Assembly: GCF_013376105.1 (NCBI RefSeq)
Contig: NZ_JAAMFM010000002.1
Coordinates: 186,001 to 250,000, forward strand
Reading direction: 5' to 3'
Length of the DNA stretch: 64,000 nucleotides
Source of the DNA: Arthrobacter wenxiniae
GTDB lineage: Bacteria > Actinomycetota > Actinomycetes > Actinomycetales > Micrococcaceae
Shown in pieces: positions 16,501-26,123 of the stretch. A program made the position numbers and the translations under genes. The notes under the pieces were generated by a model, which saw only the letters and a list, made by a program, of their open reading frames with translations, had not been told where the DNA came from and made no database searches. How positions within the stretch are numbered: position 1 is the first letter of the stretch; each line of letters opens with the position of its first letter.

Positions 16501-17595
16501 ATGATGGACTTCATTGAGAAACTTGCTGCGCTTTCTACCAAAGTCCAATCGCAGAAGAGCGTCATTGAGACCGAAGAAGCAACAAAGAATGCCTTCATTA
16601 TGCCCTTTATTTCGGCTGTTCTCGGCTATGATGTATTCAATCCATTAGAAGTTGTCCCGGAATTTACGGCCGATGTGGGGATCAAACGTGGCGAGAAAAT
16701 CGATTACGCGATCATGCGCGACGGTGATATCCAAATTCTTATCGAGTGCAAAAGAACCAATGGAGAATTAAAAGTCGAACACGCCTCTCAGCTTTTTCGC
16801 TATTTTGCTGCAACGAATGCGAGAATTGCAATTCTTACAAATGGAGAGGTCTATCAGTTTTACACTGACTTGGACGCGCCCAACCGGATGGACTCCAAAC
16901 CTTATCTCGTCTCAGACCTCAATGACGTCGATGAAACCCTGATACCGGAACTGCAAAAACTTACGAAGGCGGACTTCGATCTCGATTCAGTCATCAGCTC
17001 CGCCGAGGAGTTGAAGTATGTTGGCCAACTGAAGCGGGCCATTGGCTCCTTATTCAGGGACCCAGAGGACGACTGGGTCAAGTACTTGACGGCCAAAGTC
17101 TACGAGGGACAGTTCACGCAAAAAGTGAGGGAGCAGTTCAGAGGTCTCGTAGCCAAAGCCTCACGGCAGTATCTGACGGACCAAGTAAATGATCGGCTGA
17201 AAACCGCATTGGGACAGCCAACCGGAATCGCAAGTCCGGAACCGCAAAAATCACCTACTGTCGAGAGCGCTTCGGCAGTCGAGGCTCACCTCGAAAGTGA
17301 CGACGGTATTGTTACTACAGTGGCGGAGACGCAAGGATTCCAGATCGTTCGGGCGATTCTATGCAGTGACGTCAGGGCATCTCGCGTCTCACCCCGGGAT
17401 GCCAAGTCTTATTTTGCGATATTTCTCGATGACAACAACCGCAAGCCATTGGCACGACTCCACTTCAATCGAACCCAGAAATATCTCGGAACCTTTGATG
17501 TGGAAAAGAACGAGACACGACACCCGATCGAAGCCTTGGAAGACATCTACAACTTTGCCGACGTCCTTCGCGAGACGCTTCGAAATTACGCATAG
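16501..17595 (+). CDS. Solo restriction-endonuclease-like protein (HsdR N-terminal type, PD-(D/E)XK)
   Basis: 364 aa. Residues 60-85 hold the nuclease core: KIDYAIMRDGDIQILIECKR, with Asp68, the E-C-K motif at about 79-81, and a preceding hydrophobic strand. This is the N-terminal nuclease region of type I restriction R subunits (COG4748-like), here without helicase or methylase domains. The C-terminal 120 residues form a separate domain I do not recognise. GC content is clearly lower than the neighbours, with many A/T-ending codons, and a 65-bp duplication of the marR 3' end flanks the gene, so it was recently acquired. A start at ATG 16504 is equally possible. A role in defence against foreign DNA is inferred, not shown. 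Confidence 0.82.
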   Translation: MMDFIEKLAALSTKVQSQKSVIETEEATKNAFIMPFISAVLGYDVFNPLEVVPEFTADVGIKRGEKIDYAIMRDGDIQILIECKRTNGELKVEHASQLFRYFAATNARIAILTNGEVYQFYTDLDAPNRMDSKPYLVSDLNDVDETLIPELQKLTKADFDLDSVISSAEELKYVGQLKRAIGSLFRDPEDDWVKYLTAKVYEGQFTQKVREQFRGLVAKASRQYLTDQVNDRLKTALGQPTGIASPEPQKSPTVESASAVEAHLESDDGIVTTVAETQGFQIVRAILCSDVRASRVSPRDAKSYFAIFLDDNNRKPLARLHFNRTQKYLGTFDVEKNETRHPIEALEDIYNFADVLRETLRNYA

Positions 17596-17602
17596 TCGCT
17601 GA

Positions 17603-17667
17603 TCCAGGCGCTCCCCCAGCTGCACGCGTCGGTCCCCGCCCGCTGAGGCGCGCCTCCGGCACCGGGG
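17603..17667 (+). repeat. Direct repeat flanking the nuclease insertion, right copy
   Basis: Exact copy of 16161-16225, starting 8 nt after the nuclease stop codon. It contains the severed 3' end of a marR gene including its TGA, with no marR body in front, so it is a remnant of the insertion event. Confidence 0.93.
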
Positions 17668-17741
17668 AGGACGCGATGGACATTTGATCCCGATAAATCA
17701 GCCTCAATAATCCATTTCGACCTCCTGGCCGTCGCGGACAC

Positions 17742-17788
17742 AAAAAAGCGCGGCCACCACACGGGAAAACCCGGTGCGGCGGCCGCGC
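17742..17788 (-). terminator. Rho-independent terminator of sucCD
   Basis: On the minus strand a long GC hairpin (GCGCGGCC outer stem, CACCGGG/CCCGTG inner stem, loop TTTT) is followed directly by TTTTTT. It begins 13 nt after the sucD stop. This is the clearest intrinsic terminator in the window. Confidence 0.9.
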
Positions 17789-17800
17789 CCCTCAGACGGA

Positions 17801-18703
17801 CTACAGGGCCGCGTAGACCTCGCGCAGCAGCGTGGCGGTCTCGGACGGCGTCTTGCCGACCTTGACGCCGGCAGCCTCGAGGGCTTCCTTCTTGGCCTGT
17901 GCCGTTCCCGCGGAGCCGGAGACGATGGCGCCGGCGTGGCCCATGGTCTTGCCCTCGGGAGCGGTGAAGCCGGCCACGTAGCCGACAACCGGCTTGGTGA
18001 CGTTGGCCTTGATGTACTCGGCCGCACGCTCCTCGGCGTCCCCGCCGATCTCGCCGATCATCACGATGGCCTTCGTTTCGGGGTCGGCCTCGAAGGCGGC
18101 AAGCGCGTCGATGTGCGTGGTGCCGATGACGGGGTCGCCGCCGATGCCGATCGCGGTGGAGAAGCCGAGGTCGCGCAGTTCGTACATCATCTGGTAGGTC
18201 AGCGTCCCGGACTTGGACACCAGGCCGATGGGGCCCTTGCCGGTGATGTTGTTCGGGGTGATGCCGACCAGGGCCTCGCCGGGGGTGATGATGCCGGGGC
18301 AGTTCGGGCCGATGATGCGGGTCACCTGGTTGCCGGACGCGTCCAGCTTGGACTGGGCCAGGGCCCAGAACTCGGCGGAGTCCTGCACGGGCACGCCTTC
18401 GGTGATGACAACCACCAGCGGCACGGAGGCCTCGATGGCCTCAACCACGGCGTCCTTGGTGAAGGCGGGGGGGACGAACACGATGGAAACGTCGGCGCCG
18501 GTCTCGGCAACCGCTTCCTTCACGGTGCCGTAAACGGGCAGTTCAACGCTGCCGTGGACCACCGTGGTGCCGGCCTTGCGTGCGTTCACGCCGCCCACCA
18601 CCTGGGTGCCGGCCTTGAGCATGAGGGCGGTGTGCTTGGTGCCTTCGCCGCCGGTGATGCCCTGGACGATGACCTTGGAGTCCTTGTTCAAGAAGATAGA
18701 CAT
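17801..18703 (-). CDS. sucD: Succinyl-CoA synthetase, alpha subunit
   Basis: 300 aa. Forms succinyl-CoA ligase with SucC, making ATP or GTP in the TCA cycle. The CoA-binding Rossmann domain carries [13 protein letters not shown]; the later [13 protein letters not shown] and the phospho-His segment [15 protein letters not shown] are canonical. It starts 30 bp after sucC ends, in one operon with the terminator at 17788-17742. Confidence 0.97.
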   Translation of the reverse strand: MSIFLNKDSKVIVQGITGGEGTKHTALMLKAGTQVVGGVNARKAGTTVVHGSVELPVYGTVKEAVAETGADVSIVFVPPAFTKDAVVEAIEASVPLVVVITEGVPVQDSAEFWALAQSKLDASGNQVTRIIGPNCPGIITPGEALVGITPNNITGKGPIGLVSKSGTLTYQMMYELRDLGFSTAIGIGGDPVIGTTHIDALAAFEADPETKAIVMIGEIGGDAEERAAEYIKANVTKPVVGYVAGFTAPEGKTMGHAGAIVSGSAGTAQAKKEALEAAGVKVGKTPSETATLLREVYAAL

Positions 18704-18733
18704 ATGTTTTTCCTTAGATCTCGACGGGCTCGA

Positions 18734-19903
18734 TCAGCGGGCCGCGTGGGCGAGTTCGGCGGCCTTGTCGGCGCCCTCGTCCATCGTGGCGGCCAGGGTG
18801 ACCAGCGGGTGGTTGGCGTCGTTGAGGATACGGCGGCCTTCCTCAACGTTGTTGCCGTCGAGGCGGACAACCAGCGGCTTGTTGGCGGCTGAGCCCAGCT
18901 CGGCCAGCGCGCCGACAATGCCCTTGGCGACGGCGTCGCAGGCGGTGATGCCGCCAAAGACGTTCACGAAGACGCTCTTGACCTGCGGGTCGTTGAGGAT
19001 GACGTCCAGGCCGTTGGCCATGACCTCGGCGGAGGCGCCGCCGCCAATGTCCAGGAAGTTGGCGGGCTTGACGCCGCCGTGGTTCTCGCCCGCGTAGGCG
19101 ACAACGTCAAGGGTGGACATGACCAGGCCGGCACCGTTTCCGATGACCCCGACCGAGCCGTCCAGCTTGACGTAGTTCAGCCCCGCTTCCTTGGCCTTGG
19201 CCTCGAGCGGGTTGGCCGCGGCGGTGTCTTCAAGCTCTGCGTGGTGCGGGTGGCGGAAGTCGGCGTTCTCGTCGATGGAGACCTTGCCGTCCAGGGCCAC
19301 GATGTCGCCGGCGCCGGTGCGCACCAGCGGGTTGACCTCGACAAGCGTGGCGTCTTCCTTGACGAAGACGTCCCACAGCTTGATGATGGCGGCGGCCACC
19401 TTGGGGGCCAGCTCGGCGTTGAAGCCCGCGGCGGCGACGATCTCGTCCGCCTTGGCCGCGTCGATGCCCACGGCGGGGTCCACGGCAACCTTGGCCAGGG
19501 CCTCCGGGCGCTCCACGGCCAGCTCTTCGATCTCCATGCCGCCCTCCACCGAGCACATGGCCAGGTAGTTGCGGTTGGCGCGGTCCAGCAGGACGGAGAA
19601 GTAGAACTCCTCGGCAATGTCCGCACCCTGGGCGATCATGACCGTGTTGACGGTGTGGCCCTTGATGTCCATGCCGAGGATCGCAGTTGCATGCTCGAAC
19701 GCCTCGTCGGCGGTCTTCGCTACCTTGACTCCGCCAGCCTTGCCGCGGCCACCGACCTTTACCTGTGCCTTGACGACGGTGACGCCGCCAATCTTCTCGG
19801 CTGCTGCCTTTGCTTCTTCAGGGGTGTGCGCAATGATGCCGGCCAACACGGGAACTCCGTGAGCCTCAAACATGTCGCGCGCCTGGTATTCAAACAGGTC
19901 CAC
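18734..19903 (-). CDS. sucC: Succinyl-CoA synthetase, beta subunit
   Basis: 389 aa from GTG 19903 (reads [16 protein letters not shown], the standard SucC N-terminus), with AAGGA 9 nt upstream. The frame is open to 20080, but that extension does not match the family. ATP-grasp domain first ([15 protein letters not shown]), then the CoA-ligase domain with NFLDIGGGA and VNVFGGIT. Cytoplasmic partner of SucD. Confidence 0.97.
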   Translation of the reverse strand: MDLFEYQARDMFEAHGVPVLAGIIAHTPEEAKAAAEKIGGVTVVKAQVKVGGRGKAGGVKVAKTADEAFEHATAILGMDIKGHTVNTVMIAQGADIAEEFYFSVLLDRANRNYLAMCSVEGGMEIEELAVERPEALAKVAVDPAVGIDAAKADEIVAAAGFNAELAPKVAAAIIKLWDVFVKEDATLVEVNPLVRTGAGDIVALDGKVSIDENADFRHPHHAELEDTAAANPLEAKAKEAGLNYVKLDGSVGVIGNGAGLVMSTLDVVAYAGENHGGVKPANFLDIGGGASAEVMANGLDVILNDPQVKSVFVNVFGGITACDAVAKGIVGALAELGSAANKPLVVRLDGNNVEEGRRILNDANHPLVTLAATMDEGADKAAELAHAAR

Positions 19904-20095
19904 GGGTTTGTGTCCTTCTACGTCGAAGTAGTGATCAAGGGGTGCAAAACCCCTTTTACACAGTACCGCCTTGCCGGATAAGCACATATTTTCCCTTGGC
20001 ACCACAGGAAAGGGCGTTAGTCCGCTCACAACAAACGCGCGCGCCGTCCCCTGGAAAGTCCCGCGCCGTGTCCCCGGCACGGCGGCCGGCCGGGC

Positions 20096-22717
20096 TCAGG
20101 CTTCCACCTTGGTCAGCGGCGCGTAGCGCAGCAGCAGCCGCTTCTCGCCAATGCTGAACTGGACGGTGGCCACCATTTTGTCGCCGGCGCCCTGCACGGC
20201 CGAGACGGTGCCGTCGCCAAAGGCCGTGTGGTTGACCTTGTCCCCCACCACCACCGCGACGACCTCCTTTTGCGGCTGCACCCGGCCGGCCGCGGCCCGG
20301 GCGGAGATGCTGGGCGGCAGCTGGCCGGCGTCGCGCCCGCCCACCGCGGAGCCCGCGCCCCAGAAGGAGCCGGAGTACCGGCTGCTGCCAAAGGCTCCCC
20401 CGGACGGAGGGGCCAGGCGCGCCATGCCCTCGCGCTTCCACTCGATCAGCTCCGCCGGCACTTCCTCGATGAACTGGCTGGCGGGGTTGTACTGGCTCTG
20501 CCCCCACAGGCTGCGGACCTCGGAGCGGGTCAGGTACAGGCGCTTGCGGGCGCGGGTCAGCCCCACGTAGGCCAGGCGCCGTTCCTCGGCCAGCTCCTTG
20601 GGATCGGTGGCGGAGCGTGAGTGCGGAAAGATCCCATGCTCCATGCCGGTCAGGAACACCACGGGGAATTCGAGCCCCTTGGCGGTGTGCAGCGTCATCA
20701 GCGTGACGACGCCCAGCCGCTTGGCCTCGGCCACCGCCGCCGCGGCTTCCGCCTCCGAACCGCCGGGCGCGTCGGGAATCTGGTCGGCGTCGGCCACCAG
20801 CGACACCTGTTCCAGGAACCCGCCCAGCGTCCCGTCGGGGTTGTCCTTCTCAAATTCGCGCACGACGGCGAGCAGTTCCGCCAGGTTTTCCACGCGCGAC
20901 TCGTCCTGGGGGTCCGTGGAACCGCGCAGCGCCTCCAGGTAGCCGGACTGTTCCAGCACGGCCTCCAGCGCCGTGGCCGGGCCGGAGCCGGCGGCCACCT
21001 CGGCGAGGTCCCCCATCATCTTGGCGAAGGTGGTGACCGCGTTCAGCGAGCGGGTGGCCAGGCCGGGGGCCTCGTCCGCGCGGGCCAGGGCGGCGGAAAA
21101 GGAGATCCGTTCGCGCTCGGCGAGGGACGCCAGGGCGCCTTCGGCGCGGTCCCCAATCCCGCGCTTGGGTTCGTTGAGGATCCGGCGCAGGTTGACGTCG
21201 TCGTCCGGGTTGACCAGGGCGCGCAGGTAGGCGAGGGCGTCCTTGATTTCCTTGCGCTCGTAGAAGCGGGTGCCGCCCACCACCCGGTAGGGCAGGCCGG
21301 TACGGACCAGGATGTCCTCGATGGCGCGCGACTGGGCGTTGGTGCGGTAGAAGATGGCGACGTCGCCGGGGCGGATGTCGGTCTCGTCCTGCAGCCGGTC
21401 GATCTCCTCCGCGATGAAGCGCGCTTCCTCGTGCTCGGACTCCGCCACGTAGCCGATGATCTTCTCGCCGTCGCCCTCGGCCGTCCACAGCCGTTTTTCG
21501 CGCCGGTTGGGGTTGCGGGAAATGACGGCGTTGGCGGCGCTGAGGATGTTCTGGGTGGAGCGGTAGTTTTGCTCCAGCTTGATGGTGGCGGCGCTCGGGT
21601 AGTCCTTCTCAAACTCGACGATGTTGCGGATGTCCGCGCCGCGGAAGGCGTAGATGGACTGGTCGGAGTCGCCCACCACTGTCAGCTCCGCCGCCTCCAT
21701 GCCGGCGCTCGGGGCCGCCGAGACGTCCTCCCCGACGATTTCGCGCACCAGTGCGTACTGTGCGTGGTTGGTGTCCTGGTACTCGTCCACCAGGACGTGG
21801 CGGAAGCGGCGCCGGTAGGAGTCGGCCACCCCGGGGAACGCCCGGAACATGTAGACGGTTTCGGCGATGAGGTCGTCAAAGTCCATGGCGTTGGCCTGGC
21901 GCAGGCGCTGGGTGTAGCCCTTGTAAACCTCGGCCACGGCGGCTGCGAAGGGGTCCTTGAAGTCGGTGTTCATGGAGTTTTCGTCGGCGTCGATGAGCTC
22001 GTTCTTCAGCGCCGAGATCTTGTGCATGATGGCCTTGGGCGCAAACTTCTTCGGATCCAGGTCCAGGCCCTTGGACACCAGCGTGATCAGGCGCAGGGAG
22101 TCGGCGGAGTCATAAATGGAGAAGTTGGTATTGAGCCCGATCGTCTTGGCCTCGCGGCGCAGGATGCGCACGCAGGAGGAGTGGAAGGTGGAGATCCACA
22201 TGGTCTTCGCGGCGTCGCCGATGAGCGCGTGGATGCGCTCGCGCATCTCGGCCGCGGCCTTGTTCGTGAAGGTGATGGCCAGGATCTGGCCGGGGTGCGC
22301 CCGGCCCGTGGCCAGGAGGTAGGCGATGCGGTGGCTCAGGACGCGGGTCTTGCCCGAGCCGGCGCCGGCCACGATGAGCAGCGGCGAGCCGGCATGGACC
22401 ACCGCGGCCTCCTGCTGCGGGTTCATCCCCTGCAACAGACCGGCCGCGTCGGGCCAGCGGCTCCCCGCACCGGGGTGCGCGGCCCCGCCGGCCGCACCCG
22501 GCACGGCCCCACCCGGCTCCGCACCCAACGCCGCGGGGTCCGCCAGGCCCGGTTCGGGCGCGTCGGCGCCGGGGTCGTCGGCGTCGGACGGCTCCTTCGC
22601 AGGAGCGCCCGCGGGCGCTCCTGCGAAGGAGGGCGCGGGAAAGCTCGGCAGGAGCCCGGCGGCGCGCTCGGCGGCGGACTTGGGCTTTTTGGCATACGGG
22701 TCAAACAACATGTCCAT
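20096..22717 (-). CDS. pcrA: ATP-dependent DNA helicase, UvrD/PcrA family
   Basis: 873 aa from ATG 22717 (MDMLFDPYAKKPK). SF1A helicase with Walker A VAGAGSGKTRVL, motif II VDEYQDTN, motif III GDSDQSIYAFRGA, and later TLHTAKGLEFPVVF and VGLTRARKRLY. A disordered Pro/Ala/Gly-rich linker of about 90 residues comes before the helicase core; its DNA holds a 40-bp perfect palindrome (22592-22631). The C-terminal Tudor-like region (VGDKVNHTAFGDGTVSAVQG) is the PcrA type that contacts RNA polymerase. A role in nucleotide-excision repair and replication is expected from the family. Confidence 0.95.
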   Translation of the reverse strand: MDMLFDPYAKKPKSAAERAAGLLPSFPAPSFAGAPAGAPAKEPSDADDPGADAPEPGLADPAALGAEPGGAVPGAAGGAAHPGAGSRWPDAAGLLQGMNPQQEAAVVHAGSPLLIVAGAGSGKTRVLSHRIAYLLATGRAHPGQILAITFTNKAAAEMRERIHALIGDAAKTMWISTFHSSCVRILRREAKTIGLNTNFSIYDSADSLRLITLVSKGLDLDPKKFAPKAIMHKISALKNELIDADENSMNTDFKDPFAAAVAEVYKGYTQRLRQANAMDFDDLIAETVYMFRAFPGVADSYRRRFRHVLVDEYQDTNHAQYALVREIVGEDVSAAPSAGMEAAELTVVGDSDQSIYAFRGADIRNIVEFEKDYPSAATIKLEQNYRSTQNILSAANAVISRNPNRREKRLWTAEGDGEKIIGYVAESEHEEARFIAEEIDRLQDETDIRPGDVAIFYRTNAQSRAIEDILVRTGLPYRVVGGTRFYERKEIKDALAYLRALVNPDDDVNLRRILNEPKRGIGDRAEGALASLAERERISFSAALARADEAPGLATRSLNAVTTFAKMMGDLAEVAAGSGPATALEAVLEQSGYLEALRGSTDPQDESRVENLAELLAVVREFEKDNPDGTLGGFLEQVSLVADADQIPDAPGGSEAEAAAAVAEAKRLGVVTLMTLHTAKGLEFPVVFLTGMEHGIFPHSRSATDPKELAEERRLAYVGLTRARKRLYLTRSEVRSLWGQSQYNPASQFIEEVPAELIEWKREGMARLAPPSGGAFGSSRYSGSFWGAGSAVGGRDAGQLPPSISARAAAGRVQPQKEVVAVVVGDKVNHTAFGDGTVSAVQGAGDKMVATVQFSIGEKRLLLRYAPLTKVEA
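22592..22631. repeat. 40-bp perfect palindrome inside pcrA
   Basis: Twenty bases from 22592 (CTCCTTCGCAGGAGCGCCCG) are followed at once by their exact reverse complement. It falls in the codons for the Pro/Ala/Gly linker ahead of the helicase core. It could extrude as a cruciform or form a loopless mRNA hairpin. Confidence 0.95.
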
Positions 22718-22782
22718 GGTGCCATCCAGTCTAGTTGCCCCCACCGACAGGGCCTGCGGCACCCTGTGCACAACCGGGCCTG

Positions 22783-23670
22783 CTACAGCGTGCCGGCGGC
22801 GAGCGCCTCCGTGATGTCGCGGACGGCGCCCCGCGGCCCGGCCACAAACCAGTCCAGGCCGTTGACCCGCACCACGCCCGTGTCCCCGCCCGCCGCACGG
22901 ACGATCCCCTTGCCGGGGAGCCAGTCCCAGGCCGGGCAGCTGTGCTGGAACCAGACGCCCAGCTCACCCTGGGCCACGCGGCCCAGGTCGCAGGAGCCCG
23001 ATCCGAGCATGCGCAGCGTGGCCGGGAGCCGGGCGGCACGCTGCCACGGGACGGCCGCGCGGGGTTCGTCCAGCCAGCCGGGGTGGATGTAGGTCACGCC
23101 GGCGAGCACCCCCACGTCCTGGCGGGCGTCCGCCGCAACGCGCCCCGCGTTCAGGGTGGCCGGCTGCAGCGATCCGCCCAGCCACAGCTTGTCCTCCTGG
23201 GGCTGGTAGATGGCGCCGAGCAGCACGTCCGCGTCCGCGAGCCCGCCCGCGCCGTGCCCACTGGCGCCCTGCTCCGAGGCGGGGTCCACGCCCCAGGGGG
23301 TCCCGGCGTCGTGCCCCCCGTCCGTGAGGGCGAGCGCCGAGCACCAGTAGCTGGAGCCGCTGAAGAAGTTCCAGGTGCCGTCCACGGGGTCGACCACCCA
23401 TGTGCGGCCGGAGGTGCCGGCGTGCGCGGCCCCCTCCTCGCCCACAATGGAGTCGTGCGGGCGGCAGCGCAGCAGCTGCTCAACCACGTAGCTTTCGGCC
23501 GACACGTCCGCGGCCGTGACGACGTCGGCCACATTGGTTTTCTCCGTGGCCGTGCCCCGCAGCGCGTCCAGACCGCGGTTGCGCATGTCGAGGGCGAGCC
23601 GGCCGGCGTTGCGCACCAGCGCCTCGGCGAGTGCGGCGTCGGTCAGGCGGGGGTCCAGGTTTTCGGCCAT
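22783..23670 (-). CDS. Inositol monophosphatase family protein
   Basis: 295 aa. Mg-dependent phosphatase fold: GEEGA (about 77-81), the DPVDGT motif (VVDPVDGTWNFFSG) and, late, WDWLPGKGIVRAAGG, the variant of WDxAAG. An insertion (TPWGVDPASEQGASGHGAGG) lies after the active-site strand. In actinobacteria such enzymes act on myo-inositol, histidinol or other phosphates; the substrate cannot be told from sequence. The gene stands 112 bp from the end of the helicase-coding strand and is divergent from the next gene. Confidence 0.9.
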   Translation of the reverse strand: MAENLDPRLTDAALAEALVRNAGRLALDMRNRGLDALRGTATEKTNVADVVTAADVSAESYVVEQLLRCRPHDSIVGEEGAAHAGTSGRTWVVDPVDGTWNFFSGSSYWCSALALTDGGHDAGTPWGVDPASEQGASGHGAGGLADADVLLGAIYQPQEDKLWLGGSLQPATLNAGRVAADARQDVGVLAGVTYIHPGWLDEPRAAVPWQRAARLPATLRMLGSGSCDLGRVAQGELGVWFQHSCPAWDWLPGKGIVRAAGGDTGVVRVNGLDWFVAGPRGAVRDITEALAAGTL

Positions 23671-23743
23671 GGGGCCACCCTAGCCCGGCGGCGCCGCACC
23701 GGTCACGGAAAAGGGCCCGGCCGAACTGGGCAATAATGGATGC

Positions 23744-24382
23744 ATGGCTAAAACTCCCGCCCAGCGCGCCAGGAAATACGGCGCGGCCGCCACGCCCCCG
23801 AGTGCGGCAACGGTCAATGCCAGCACGCGGCGCACGCCCGCAAAGGCCCAGGGCAACGCCAACCTGATCCTGATCGCCGGCTCCGTGGCCAGCCTGTTCC
23901 TGTTCTGGTACTTCCACCTGCTCACGCTCAACCAGATGACGGACCTCTCCGGCGGCCTGGCCATGCCCGACTCCATGGTGTTCGGCTTCCAGAGCGCCCA
24001 CGTTGAAGCCCTGCGCCACGCCATGAATTCGGATGCGATGGGCCAGCTGCAGTTTGTGCACAAGACGGCCGGCACCCTGTTCCCGCTGGTGTTTGGGCTG
24101 TCCGCCATGACGCTCATAGCCGTCAACGTGGCAAAGAAGTGGTTGAGGCGCCTGCTGTGGGTGTTCCCGGTGCTCTTCGCCGGCGCCCAGCTGTGGGCCA
24201 ACGTGGCCATCGACACCATGCTGGGCGCCAAGGCGCTCGACGCCGGACAGGTCACCCTGGCCTCGGTGCTGGTGGTGGCGTCGTGGTCGCTGCTGGTGGT
24301 TTCCCTGGCGGGGCTGGGAGTTGCGCTGTTCGCGGGGCGGAAGAAGTCCACACCCGTGCCGGACGCCCCTGCGGCCGCCTGA
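23744..24382 (+). CDS. Hypothetical membrane protein with four predicted helices
   Basis: 212 aa with about 40 polar residues first (many Ala, Arg and Thr), then helices near 42-60, 103-125, 135-150 and 170-195, and a short charged tail. I do not recognise the family. AATAAT at 23732-23737 lies six bases before the ATG and there is no ribosome-binding sequence, so the mRNA is probably leaderless. Confidence 0.75.
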   Translation: MAKTPAQRARKYGAAATPPSAATVNASTRRTPAKAQGNANLILIAGSVASLFLFWYFHLLTLNQMTDLSGGLAMPDSMVFGFQSAHVEALRHAMNSDAMGQLQFVHKTAGTLFPLVFGLSAMTLIAVNVAKKWLRRLLWVFPVLFAGAQLWANVAIDTMLGAKALDAGQVTLASVLVVASWSLLVVSLAGLGVALFAGRKKSTPVPDAPAAA

Positions 24383-24456
24383 TGTCCGGGGTCCCGCTGC
24401 CTCCCCCGCGTGCACGGTTTTTGCTTGATAACCGGTTCCGCTAGGCTGGTTGACGC

Positions 24457-24528
24457 GCCTCTGTAGTCCAATGGATAAGACAGCCCTCTCCTAAAGGGCA
24501 AATCCGGGTTCGATCCCCGGCGGGGGCA
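24457..24528 (+). tRNA. tRNA-Arg (anticodon CCU)
   Basis: 72 nt that fold as a full cloverleaf. Acceptor stem GCCTCTG/CGGGGGC (G-T pairs allowed), anticodon stem GCCCT/AGGGC with loop CTCCTAA (anticodon CCT at 24490-24492), T arm CCGGG-TTCGATC-CCCGG, discriminator A. CCA is not encoded. Reads AGG codons. Confidence 0.95.
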
Positions 24529-24605
24529 CTCATCTGCGCACCACGTGCTGCGCGCGGGCACCGGCCCACCGTATTCCGGCATTCTTCTGGGGCAGGGACC
24601 GTTCC

Positions 24606-25544
24606 ATGGGCACCAGCAACACTGCACGCGGGGCAGCGGCCTCCCTGGCCGCATCGGCCCTGTTCGCCGTCATTTTCCTCGTGGCCGGTTCCCTGACGGG
24701 CTGGGGCTCCGGGGAGATCTTCGGGTGGCGGGTGGTGTTGACCCTGGCCACCCTGGCGGTGATCCTGCCTTTGATGGCGCGCGGCCGCGCCGAAATTGCC
24801 GCGTTGGCGTCGCTGGTCCGTCGCAGGCCTTCGATGCTGCTCCCCGGCGCGCTTGCCACTGCCGTGGTGGGCGTGCAGCTGTGGCTGTTCATGTGGGCGC
24901 CGCTGAATGGGATGGCCCTGTCCGTCTCTTTTGGCTACTTCCTGCTCCCACTGACCATGGTGGTGGCCGGGCGGCTGTTTTTCGGCGAACGGCTCAGCGT
25001 GCTGCGCCGGCTTGCCGTGGCGGCCGCGGCGCTCGGGGTGGCGCACCAGGCGTTTTCCGAAGGCGGCCTCGCCTGGCCCACCCTGGCGGTGTGCCTGGCC
25101 TATCCCGTGTATTTTGTGCTGCGCCGCAAGCTGGGCACCGACACGCTCGCCGCGTTCTCCGCCGAACTGTTGGCCATGCTGCCCCTGGGCATCTACTTCA
25201 TCCTGGCCGGCCCGCATGGCATCTTGGGCCCCGGCGTGCCGGGTGCCGCTTCCGCCCCGGTCCCCTGGGGTGCCGGCTTGTGGAGTTCCGGCTATGCGGG
25301 TGTGGGCGCCATCGGCGTTCTCGGCGGGGCGGCCATGCTGTTTTACCTGCTGGCCAGCAAGTGGCTGCCGCTGTCCCTGTTTGGGCTGCTCAGCTATGTC
25401 GAGCCGGTGCTGCTGGTAGGGGTGTCGCTGCTGCTGGGCGAACACCTGGGCTGGGCCGCGCTGCTGACTTACGGGCCCATCCTGCTGGCGCTGGTGTTGC
25501 TGGCCGTCGACGGACGCCGGTCCTCGCCGCGACCTGTCACTTGA
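24606..25544 (+). CDS. RarD/EamA-family membrane transporter
   Basis: 312 aa, about ten predicted helices in two EamA-like halves. RarD-type features are LWLFMWAPLNGMALSVSFGYFLLPL (the xNxxxxSLGYFIxPL pattern) and LLSYVEPVLLVGVSLLLGE. ATG 24606 follows AGGGACC by about 8 nt. Physiological substrate unknown; RarD relatives are linked to export of small metabolites. Confidence 0.85.
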   Translation: MGTSNTARGAAASLAASALFAVIFLVAGSLTGWGSGEIFGWRVVLTLATLAVILPLMARGRAEIAALASLVRRRPSMLLPGALATAVVGVQLWLFMWAPLNGMALSVSFGYFLLPLTMVVAGRLFFGERLSVLRRLAVAAAALGVAHQAFSEGGLAWPTLAVCLAYPVYFVLRRKLGTDTLAAFSAELLAMLPLGIYFILAGPHGILGPGVPGAASAPVPWGAGLWSSGYAGVGAIGVLGGAAMLFYLLASKWLPLSLFGLLSYVEPVLLVGVSLLLGEHLGWAALLTYGPILLALVLLAVDGRRSSPRPVT

Positions 25545-25648
25545 CGGTGTTCCGGCGCATCTGCCCTTGAGTGCCCGTTGGCGCGGCGCCCGCCCGCCGG
25601 GTCCGCCGCCGTCGTGCGTGCTGGGACTGCGTGCTGGGACAATGGAAC

Positions 25649-25984
25649 ATGACCATCGCCAAGACCATCGTCCTGTTCGTCCTGGCCGCGGCCGCCGAAA
25701 TTGGCGGGGCCTGGCTGGTGTGGCAGGCGGTGCGCGAGAGCCGGCCCTGGTGGTGGGCCGGGCTCGGCATCGCTGCCCTGGGCGCCTACGGCTTCATCGC
25801 CGCGTTGCAGGCCGACGCAAATTTTGGCCGGGTCCTGGCGGCCTACGGCGGCGTCTTCATTGCCGGTTCCCTGGCGTGGGGCATGATTTTCGACAAGTTC
25901 ATGCCCGACCGCTGGGACGTCATCGGCGCCGTGGTCTGCCTGTTGGGGGTGTCCATCATCATGTTCGCCCCGCGCCCGGCCTGA
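25649..25984 (+). CDS. YnfA-family (UPF0060) small membrane protein
   Basis: 111 aa, four helices, starting [26 protein letters not shown], with the family core [19 protein letters not shown] and [18 protein letters not shown]. The longer frame from 25571 has a non-family N-terminus. GACAAT lies five bases before the ATG, so this is another probable leaderless gene. Members resemble SMR-type small exporters; function is unproven. Confidence 0.93.
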   Translation: MTIAKTIVLFVLAAAAEIGGAWLVWQAVRESRPWWWAGLGIAALGAYGFIAALQADANFGRVLAAYGGVFIAGSLAWGMIFDKFMPDRWDVIGAVVCLLGVSIIMFAPRPA

Positions 25985-26123
25985 CCCGGCGCAATCCCCG
26001 CATTATCCGCACCACCAAAATCCGCAGTTCAGATAAGGCGGTTCTGGGCCAGTGTCCCCAATCGGCGGTGCAGGTGAGGCGGGTTCGGCGGGCGCCGAAG
26101 GCGGGTTCGCTAGGATCGAAGGC

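Noticed and set aside
20621-23092. 823-codon plus-strand frame opposite pcrA
   Set aside because: Shadow of the helicase gene; the opposite strand has all SF1 motifs in order.
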